A stretch of DNA of 9,791 nucleotides from contig CAKRNI010000089.1 of assembly GCA_934370915.1 (NCBI GenBank), positions 1-9,791 on the forward strand, given 5' to 3'. This DNA comes from an uncultured Lachnospiraceae bacterium. Lineage in GTDB: Bacteria > Bacillota > Clostridia > Lachnospirales > Lachnospiraceae. Shown in pieces: positions 6,701-9,791 of the stretch. Position 1 is the first letter of the stretch. Every line of letters starts with the position of its first letter. The translations under genes were made by a program, and so were the position numbers. The notes under the pieces are model-generated. The model ran no database searches. It had not been told where the DNA came from and worked only from the letters and a program-made list of their open reading frames with translations.

Positions 6701-7872
6701 GTGTGACCGAAAAACAGGGAGTGAATGTGATCACTTTTGAAATCACCGCATTATACAATGTAAAAGCCACAACAGCCGGAAAGAATGAGACCATGCAGGA
6801 GAAAGGCAACGGTAAGAATACAGTTCTGATCGGCTCAGCGATCCCACAGAAGGTCGGAATCCCGGTTACGATCACCCTGCCACTCCCGGCAGTTTATCCG
6901 ACCGAGGATCTCTTTATCCGCCATCTGCTTCATAATGGAAGAATTGTATATTATCCTGTAACAGTAAGGGTAAAACAGGGAAGTGCGATGGCAGAGTTTG
7001 TCAACAAGGATGGTTTTAGTACCTTTGAGCTGCTCTCAGACAGCCGAAAGGGAACGGTTGCATTTGATCATGGAGTCGGAGAGCGGAGCTATACCCTGGA
7101 GCAGATGGATGAAGCGCTTCCGACAGTCAGCAAGGATGGAGCTGTGTTCAAGGGTTGGAAGATCAACGGCACGTTGTATACAACTGTGAACGAAGCACTC
7201 CTAGATGCGCTGGATCAGGCAGAAGGACACCGTGTGACGGCGCAGGCAGTCCTGGAAAGCAGCAGTCCTGAAACTCCTGATAATCCGAAGGAAGACGATA
7301 AACCTGGTTCTGCAACTCCTGATAATCCGAAAGGTGACAGGAACACCGGTTCTGACAGTGACAGAGAGGATACCGACTGGAATGTGACCAGAAATGCATG
7401 GGAAACAAAGAAAGTCAATGGCGTAGTCAGATGGAGATACTATGATAGCGATGGACGTCGTGTATCCAATGCATGGAAGCAGATAACGGACAATGGAATG
7501 ATGAACTGGTATCACTTTGGTGCGGACGGGTACATGGATACCGGCTGGTTTAAAGATGCGGATGGAAACTGGTATTACCTGGATCCGGTATCTGACGGCG
7601 CGCAGGGAACCATGAAGATCGGCTGGTTTAAGGACACAGACGGGAACTGGTATTATCTGAATCCGGTATCTGACGGTACGCGGGGAGCGATGAAGACCGG
7701 CTGGTTTAAGGATGTGGATGGAAACTGGTATTATCTGAACCCGGTATCTGACGGTACCAAGGGAGCGATGAAGACCGGCTGGTTTACAGATCCGCAGGAT
7801 GGACATCTCTATTATCTGGATCCAAAGACCGGTGCAATGGTGACCGGAAACATACAGAATGATAGCGTGTGA
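799..7872 (+). CDS. Giant multidomain secreted surface protein with cell-wall-binding repeats
   Basis: This product of about 2357 residues begins with a Sec signal peptide (KKKKR, then a hydrophobic stretch 10-25, cleavage near SATFA-A at 31). Residues 78-195 are an acidic low-complexity linker carrying IATGSNA (115-121) and IATDSNA (165-171). Residues 250-510 are Gly-rich with INGG turns at 383, 412, 452 and 497 and AGIGGG blocks, consistent with a right-handed beta-helix of the surface carbohydrate-binding type. C758-x-H760 and C769-x-x-C772 form a zinc-ribbon-like motif. Residues 784-968 resemble GLUG/M26-type repeats with NC turns. Fibronectin/Ig-like modules follow to about 1385, then a YDG-type module (KTYDGTT 1488-1494), Ig-like modules (KTYGD 1593, KIYGDD 1791), an unassigned region 1870-2080, a Flg_new-like segment and a TPDNPK linker. 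Choline-binding-type GWFKDxDGNWYYL repeats close it from 2249. There is no LPxTG motif, so anchoring is presumably non-covalent. An adhesin or matrix role is inference; no enzyme domain is recognised. Confidence 0.95.
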   Translation: MRYKKKKRQIVSAALAAMMAMQLCIPSATFAAVPTKKLKVITGFTELPEEVAHIQIPADAGENFEDYLNFPETIEASVVEYKNVDHQKNNADRDKDAEDEKAAADDRDKKEDFGIATGSNAKKENLNEEETPETENSENVSDSNDEEEADKQEVQEKDQQGTFLIATDSNAGDFLEDYEFEDEEISEDIPVLTDISVTWEPDENREDESGFYYYLPVLPREYILAAGVELPEIEVSMDGGIALLASTDTYDIANGGIVINSNTLEQYKDATITGSSTTNIIQVSGVEATITISNLDIQIPIDNNATTASNWIPAIRLGDGAKLNLILEGKNTLKGGDMCAAIEVPEGCTLTISGEGRLKATGGVGAGIGASSMRKGSLGRIEINGGDIEAYGSGMAAGIGGGLEGGIGTIVINGGTVYAKGGHGSYPKDIKNVYGGAGIGGGAYGCVDRIEINGGNVTACGGYVTNAGRRPGSAIGTGGGGAKPIGEGRYKYGDIKINGGTVSAIAYNNEVYAIGIGVKPGQALQEGTLEGSISISDQAVVNLNGGDYFPKSENFELKKYTIQGTIADGRFTESSYPVTISVGEITWDAGTMKVSAYQGTLTASNYLKPLTSETQVTVDVTLGENYVYQMAADVDDENATITLKTGIPLYETRLKFVSTAITSDQVLQATDITIKQNDEPLINQEGQSAAMVIPSMQISYDEANTGYLTVYLPENEENTEISVTVPGLNDGNPITVSGKTISTTTPNEIEMFHDDTVCSHEYYNADGFCEACGAAYQEAIKSGEYYEIYNAGQLFWFAKQFNDGKILNTSNLKLMKDIKIPSGRDWTSIGNITDKFFKGTIEGNYHVISGLRPANDNTSYKRGLVARIKNGHVRNIGLVLEGDWNCGLCYSAYDFKIQNCFVVGTNFLAGCQDGAMTNCLAVSGQSSGSPSNDRVSFTNCYETKKTGYSTPGITTISEEKLKSGEIAYKLNGEKSDGTWGQMIGTEDYPHFRKYSKTVYYDSATGTYSNNNAASITSAAVTDIKTISDIKATATLKATGTPGAEVKFFLTSGEDERTLEDMFLNGTSLQESSSGNYEYTIQDLAPDKEYHVRLMIKKDGKLSLDVTYVNFQTEKMRQEAPKAADVSINYEQETLENKASCDLEYAASNDAQSWTTIRQGGMVCLTRLLDNIRENGGSVPVYIRKKASSSMSASEAVLVADLQTQAIPEESNKPNIDYGKEEITISSSLQYVIVNGTNTSPSWTSAKMGSGSGISITDIISSDHESTVYYRYAASNTDKKFAGKPKSITIPKRTAAPAAITENEVTITGTTITINRTNPENDIEYGYRDVDSDGAFTWVDGTEIQGLYPAHGYQVTSRIRAKENAFASERTEPLNVSTKDTLRIVGNGTQKWDAKGTYGVSLAQIPVSLASGYGVYNGANQPVAGTWSWEPENSSSASGIYPNVKDNKAYTVKFTPTDSSASYDRTLTDSVVPEISKYPLNFSVAVEDKTYDGTTTATVQQPLMIDTGVKTGAGNEKLQITGLTAAFKDENAGTNKEVVIDASKAVITGAAASGGGATADPDNYQVNIPSSATATIEKAASSITINDAEWPGTKTYGDPDFSLTGVTTVGDGTVTKTSDSANVLTVDADGRATIHGAGTATVTISVASGTNYTAGNNSRPITVQKGSISLNLKAGKKNGLMQRLLAVLGNVEDTYVLTLEAKGAYQDVLAGTVIFYENGQQLNQTPIPLTNGTASMEYSGPSAGTHEISAEYVLPADGPEKENYNDPAQVSCSFEVGKADEDKVQIEEVNGKIYGDDPFALELTGQKGTGAVKFSVPDGNGVLELSEVNGKTEAKIIGAGTVLVTAEVAGDSDYNGTTVTRKITVGKAQAPEISVAEPKIAPVPADAPEEVKKIANLLEEKTPEITGLDTVAADLIRETENGDVIVKIGEDQTISGVEAKEKLQKEGVDTAGKKVRLVVEPHMSVEVKGVTEKQGVNVITFEITALYNVKATTAGKNETMQEKGNGKNTVLIGSAIPQKVGIPVTITLPLPAVYPTEDLFIRHLLHNGRIVYYPVTVRVKQGSAMAEFVNKDGFSTFELLSDSRKGTVAFDHGVGERSYTLEQMDEALPTVSKDGAVFKGWKINGTLYTTVNEALLDALDQAEGHRVTAQAVLESSSPETPDNPKEDDKPGSATPDNPKGDRNTGSDSDREDTDWNVTRNAWETKKVNGVVRWRYYDSDGRRVSNAWKQITDNGMMNWYHFGADGYMDTGWFKDADGNWYYLDPVSDGAQGTMKIGWFKDTDGNWYYLNPVSDGTRGAMKTGWFKDVDGNWYYLNPVSDGTKGAMKTGWFTDPQDGHLYYLDPKTGAMVTGNIQNDSV
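1141..1311 (+). repeat. Twin (I)AT[G/D]SNA peptide motif in the acidic linker
   Basis: IATGSNA (1141-1161) and IATDSNA (1291-1311) lie exactly 150 nt (50 codons) apart within a Glu/Asp/Lys-rich, probably unstructured region. Their codons differ at several third positions, so the peptide is more alike than the DNA. The meaning of the motif is unknown. Confidence 0.55.
7273..7331 (+). repeat. Short direct repeat encoding the TPDNPK linker
   Basis: The 17-mer ACTCCTGATAATCCGAA occurs at 7273-7289 and 7315-7331, 42 nt apart (14 codons). It encodes two TPDNPK copies in a Pro/Asp/Lys-rich linker between the last structured module and the wall-binding repeats. Such linkers change copy number readily. 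Confidence 0.75.
7543..7776 (+). repeat. Three 78-bp tandem repeats encoding wall-binding motifs
   Basis: Near-identical 78-bp units start at 7543, 7621 and 7699, each encoding 26 residues of the form GWFKDxDGNWYYL(D/N)PVSDG. A divergent fourth copy starts at 7777. Weaker related units (WRYYDSDGRR, NWYHFGADG) precede them. Aromatic residues in GWF and WYY are the typical ligand-binding positions of choline/cell-wall-binding repeats. The high DNA identity, especially between units two and three, points to recent duplication or ongoing homogenisation. Confidence 0.9.
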
Positions 7873-7883
7873 TTCTGTTTCAT

Positions 7884-7924
7884 GGGGATCCATCAACTTT
7901 TATGGTTGATGGATCCCTGCTTTT
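7884..7924 (+). terminator. Intrinsic terminator of the giant gene
   Basis: GGGATCCATCAAC (7885-7897) and GTTGATGGATCCC (7905-7917) form a perfect 13-bp stem, extendable by a G-T pair (7884/7918), with loop TTTTATG. The T run after it (7921-7924) is short and offset by GC, so termination may be less than complete. It begins 12 bases after the stop codon. Confidence 0.8.
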
Positions 7925-7955
7925 ATCTTCTCATAGGACAAATGGAAATTTTTAC

Positions 7956-7985
7956 TTGACAGTTCTATGTTTTTTCATGTATGAT
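7956..7985 (+). promoter_or_regulatory. Sigma-A-type promoter for the structured RNA
   Basis: A perfect -35 TTGACA (7956-7961) and a near-perfect -10 TATGAT (7980-7985) are separated by 18 bp. Transcription would begin near 7992, just before the closing helix of the RNA. This is the best promoter match in the window. Confidence 0.8.
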
Positions 7986-7991
7986 AGAAAT

Positions 7992-8350
7992 AGTGTGAAG
8001 AGACATTTATCGTTTTCATGCAAATGTATGTAATGACCACTCCCGCAGAACAGACTACGGAAGTTAAGCCCATCGGACAGGCGGGTCAAGCGCCGCGTGG
8101 GGTTAAGCCCACATTATTGATTGAGTTAAAAGCTCAAATTTATAAGTTGATTACTTTATAATCAGTGTTTGAAAACACATCATCTTGTGAATCGGTCAAT
8201 AAGTGCAGGGACAATATATTTGCGATTGCAGACTTGGAAGAAAAAACGATAAAGCTCAGAGGCAGACGGGAGCGGAGTGACGCGCCCCAGACCCCAATGG
8301 AATAGAATCGTTTTGAGCAGATGATGGTTTTGGCGTCATCTGCTTTTTTT
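7992..8350 (+). ncRNA. Structured non-coding or leader RNA, family not assigned
   Basis: The region between the promoter and the terminator has no plausible ORF but much complementarity. TTTATCGTTTT (8006-8016) pairs perfectly with AAAACGATAAA (8243-8253), closing about 248 nt. Inside are CCCGC/GCGGG (8042-8046 / 8081-8085), hairpin GTGGG-CCCAC (8097-8112), TGAG/CTCA and GATTA/TAATC hairpins in the AT-rich middle, and GTGTT-TGAA-AACAC. Beyond the closing helix is GGG-A-GCG / CGC-G-CCC with a GAGTGA loop (8268-8287). GTTAAGCCCA occurs twice (8063-8072, 8102-8111). I do not see the diagnostic cores of tmRNA, RNase P RNA, SRP RNA or the lysine riboswitch. The raiA motif and an atypical 6S RNA are possible family assignments I cannot test by eye. 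It ends 47 bases before a decarboxylase gene. Confidence 0.7.
8316..8350 (+). terminator. Intrinsic terminator between the RNA and the decarboxylase gene
   Basis: AGCAGATGA (8316-8324) pairs with TCATCTGCT (8336-8344), extended by T-G and G-C pairs to 11 bp, with a 7-nt loop and a run of seven T (8344-8350). It is a classic strong terminator. It either ends the structured RNA or acts as the expression platform of a leader for the next gene. Confidence 0.9.
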
Positions 8351-8397
8351 ATTATTCAGATGATGCGCAATCAATAAAATGCGTGAGGAACAAAACC

Positions 8398-9791
8398 ATG
8401 GACAGAGAGAGACAAAAGAAAGCCCCGATCTATGAAGCGCTCGAGGCATTTAAAAAGAAGAGAGTTGTCCCGTTTGATGTACCGGGACATAAGAGAGGAC
8501 GCGGAAATCCGGAACTGGTACAGCTTTTAGGCGAAAAATGTGTATCTTTGGACGTAAACTCCATGAAGCCGCTTGACAACCTCTGTCATCCGGTCTCCGT
8601 GATCCGTGAGGCGGAAGAGCTTGCGGCGGAGGCATTCGGAGCGGCCAGCGCCTATCTGATGGTGGGCGGAACGACATCGGCGGTCCAGAGCATGATCCTC
8701 TCGGTGGTAAAAGCCGGAGATAAGATCATTTTACCGCGAAACGTACATAAGAGCGTCATCAACGCTCTGGTGCTCTGCGGCGGAATCCCGATCTATGTAA
8801 ATCCGGAGATGAACCAGAGACTCGGTATTTCACTGGGAATGCAGGTCGAAAAAGTAAAACAGGCCATCGAGGACAATCCGGACGCGGTTGCGGTGTTCGT
8901 CAACAACCCGACCTATTACGGTATCTGCTCTGATATAAAAACGATCGTACAGCTTGCCCATGCGAGGGGCATGAAGGTCCTCGCGGACGAGGCCCATGGA
9001 ACCCACCTGTATTTCGGAAAGAATCTTCCGATCTCCGCAATGGCAGCGGGAGCTGATATGGCGGCGGTATCCATGCACAAGTCCGGCGGAAGCCTGACCC
9101 AGAGTTCGCTTCTTCTTTTAAATAAGGGAGTGAACACCGACTATGTGCGCCAGATCATCAATCTGACCCAGACTACAAGCGCATCCTACCTGCTTCTTTC
9201 CAGTCTTGATATCTCAAGACGAAATCTGGCTCTCCGCGGCGAGGAATCCTTCGCGAAGGTCGTTGAGATGGCAGAATACGCGAGACGGGAGATCAACTCC
9301 ATCGGCGGCTATTATGCTTATGGAAAAGAACTGGTGAACGGTGACAGCATTTTCGATTACGATGTGACGAAGCTCTCCGTATATACAAGAGACATCGGAC
9401 TTGCGGGAATCGAGGTCTATGATCTTCTGCGCGACGAGTATGATATCCAGATCGAATTCGGTGACATCAGCAACATTCTGGCTTACATCTCCATCGGAGA
9501 TCGTATCCAGGACATCGAGCGCCTTGTTGGTGCTCTGGATGATATCGAGCGTCTCTACAAAAAAGACAGCTCCGGACTGCTCTCTGGCGAGTACATTTCT
9601 CCAAAGGTTGTGATGTCCCCGCAGAAAGCGTTCTACTCCGAGAAGGTCTCTGTTCCGGTGGAAGCGTCTTCGGGAAGAGTCTGTGCGGAGTTTGTGATGT
9701 GTTATCCGCCGGGAATCCCGATCCTGGCGCCGGGGGAGATGATCACGGACGACGTGGTCCAGTATATCCTGTATGCGAAGAAAAAGGGATG
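8398..9791 (+). CDS. Orn/Lys/Arg decarboxylase family protein, partial (3' end outside window)
   Basis: A PLP-dependent, fold type I decarboxylase of the short YaaO/SpeA class, probably acting on arginine, lysine or ornithine to give a polyamine precursor. The ATG at 8398 has GAGGA (8385-8389) 8 nt upstream. Hallmarks are the N-terminal VPGHKRG, GGTTSAVQ (90-97, cofactor phosphate region), DEAHGTH with Asp197 contacting the PLP ring nitrogen and His200, and SMHKSGG with Lys228 as the Schiff-base lysine. The C-terminal domain contains PPGIPILAPGE. About 464 codons are present. Relatives are about 480-490 residues, so only a short tail is missing. All expected catalytic motifs are intact and the frame is open to the edge. 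The substrate cannot be decided from the sequence. In Bacillus a yaaO homologue sits near tmk and holB, so similar genes may follow. Confidence 0.95.
   Translation, partial: MDRERQKKAPIYEALEAFKKKRVVPFDVPGHKRGRGNPELVQLLGEKCVSLDVNSMKPLDNLCHPVSVIREAEELAAEAFGAASAYLMVGGTTSAVQSMILSVVKAGDKIILPRNVHKSVINALVLCGGIPIYVNPEMNQRLGISLGMQVEKVKQAIEDNPDAVAVFVNNPTYYGICSDIKTIVQLAHARGMKVLADEAHGTHLYFGKNLPISAMAAGADMAAVSMHKSGGSLTQSSLLLLNKGVNTDYVRQIINLTQTTSASYLLLSSLDISRRNLALRGEESFAKVVEMAEYARREINSIGGYYAYGKELVNGDSIFDYDVTKLSVYTRDIGLAGIEVYDLLRDEYDIQIEFGDISNILAYISIGDRIQDIERLVGALDDIERLYKKDSSGLLSGEYISPKVVMSPQKAFYSEKVSVPVEASSGRVCAEFVMCYPPGIPILAPGEMITDDVVQYILYAKKKG

Noticed and set aside
7800..7872. LPxTG sortase signal at the C-terminus of the giant protein
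   Set aside because: The protein ends in the wall-binding repeat and TGNIQNDSV, with no LPxTG-like motif, hydrophobic segment or basic tail.
7201..7896. Long minus-strand open frame of 231 codons
   Set aside because: It is the antisense shadow of the tandem wall-binding repeats, has no ribosome binding site, and its product simply mirrors the repeat period.
8035..8112. 5S rRNA gene
   Set aside because: Only the loop B/helix III part resembles 5S. The 3' half and the terminal helix I are absent and the closing helix is much longer range.
7992..8350. tmRNA, RNase P RNA, SRP RNA or lysine riboswitch
   Set aside because: I looked for the tmRNA GGGGCTG/TTCGA ends, the RNase P GAGGAAAGTCC core, the SRP GGAAGCAG tip and the lysine riboswitch AGAGG core, and found none.
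8830..9137. Minus-strand frames opposite the decarboxylase
   Set aside because: They overlap conserved catalytic coding sequence on the + strand, lack ribosome binding sites and have no recognisable product.

Overview
The window looks like chromosomal DNA of a gut-type Lachnospiraceae or related Clostridia (Firmicutes). This rests on strong AGGAGG-type ribosome binding sites, TTGACA-type promoters, a very large secreted protein with C-terminal cell-wall-binding repeats, and a YaaO/SpeA-class decarboxylase. No species can be named from sequence alone. All genes are on the + strand. I see no tRNA, complete rRNA gene, CRISPR array, transposase or phage gene.

Region 1 (1-298) has no gene. It holds a 20-bp-spaced direct repeat, a sigma-A-type promoter, a 17-bp perfect inverted repeat, a GC-rich stretch with mutually exclusive pairings, and a strong intrinsic terminator 30 bases before the next start codon. 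Together these look like a transcribed, possibly attenuating leader.

Region 2 (299-770) encodes a 129-residue stand-alone receiver-like protein that lacks the phosphoacceptor Asp and the conserved Lys. It overlaps a 35-codon ORF with its own strong ribosome binding site. That ORF begins like the first gene and like LytTR-type response regulators, then stops, so it is probably the stump of a second regulator.

Region 3 (799-7872) is one giant secreted surface protein of about 2357 residues. In order it has a signal peptide, an acidic linker, a Gly-rich beta-helix, a CxH/CxxC zinc-ribbon-like motif, a GLUG-like segment, fibronectin/Ig/YDG-type modules, a Pro/Asp-rich linker and choline-binding-type wall-anchoring repeats. 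A terminator follows it. The real start is probably 799, not the upstream ATG at 793.

Region 4 (7873-8397) contains a promoter, a structured RNA of about 350 nt closed by an 11-bp long-range helix, and an intrinsic terminator. The RNA contains an 18-nt stretch that looks like the loop B/helix III part of 5S rRNA. I could not assign a family; it is the most interesting part of the window.

Region 5 (8398-9791) is a PLP-dependent Orn/Lys/Arg decarboxylase family gene that runs off the window end. The RNA could be an independent transcript or a regulatory leader of this gene.
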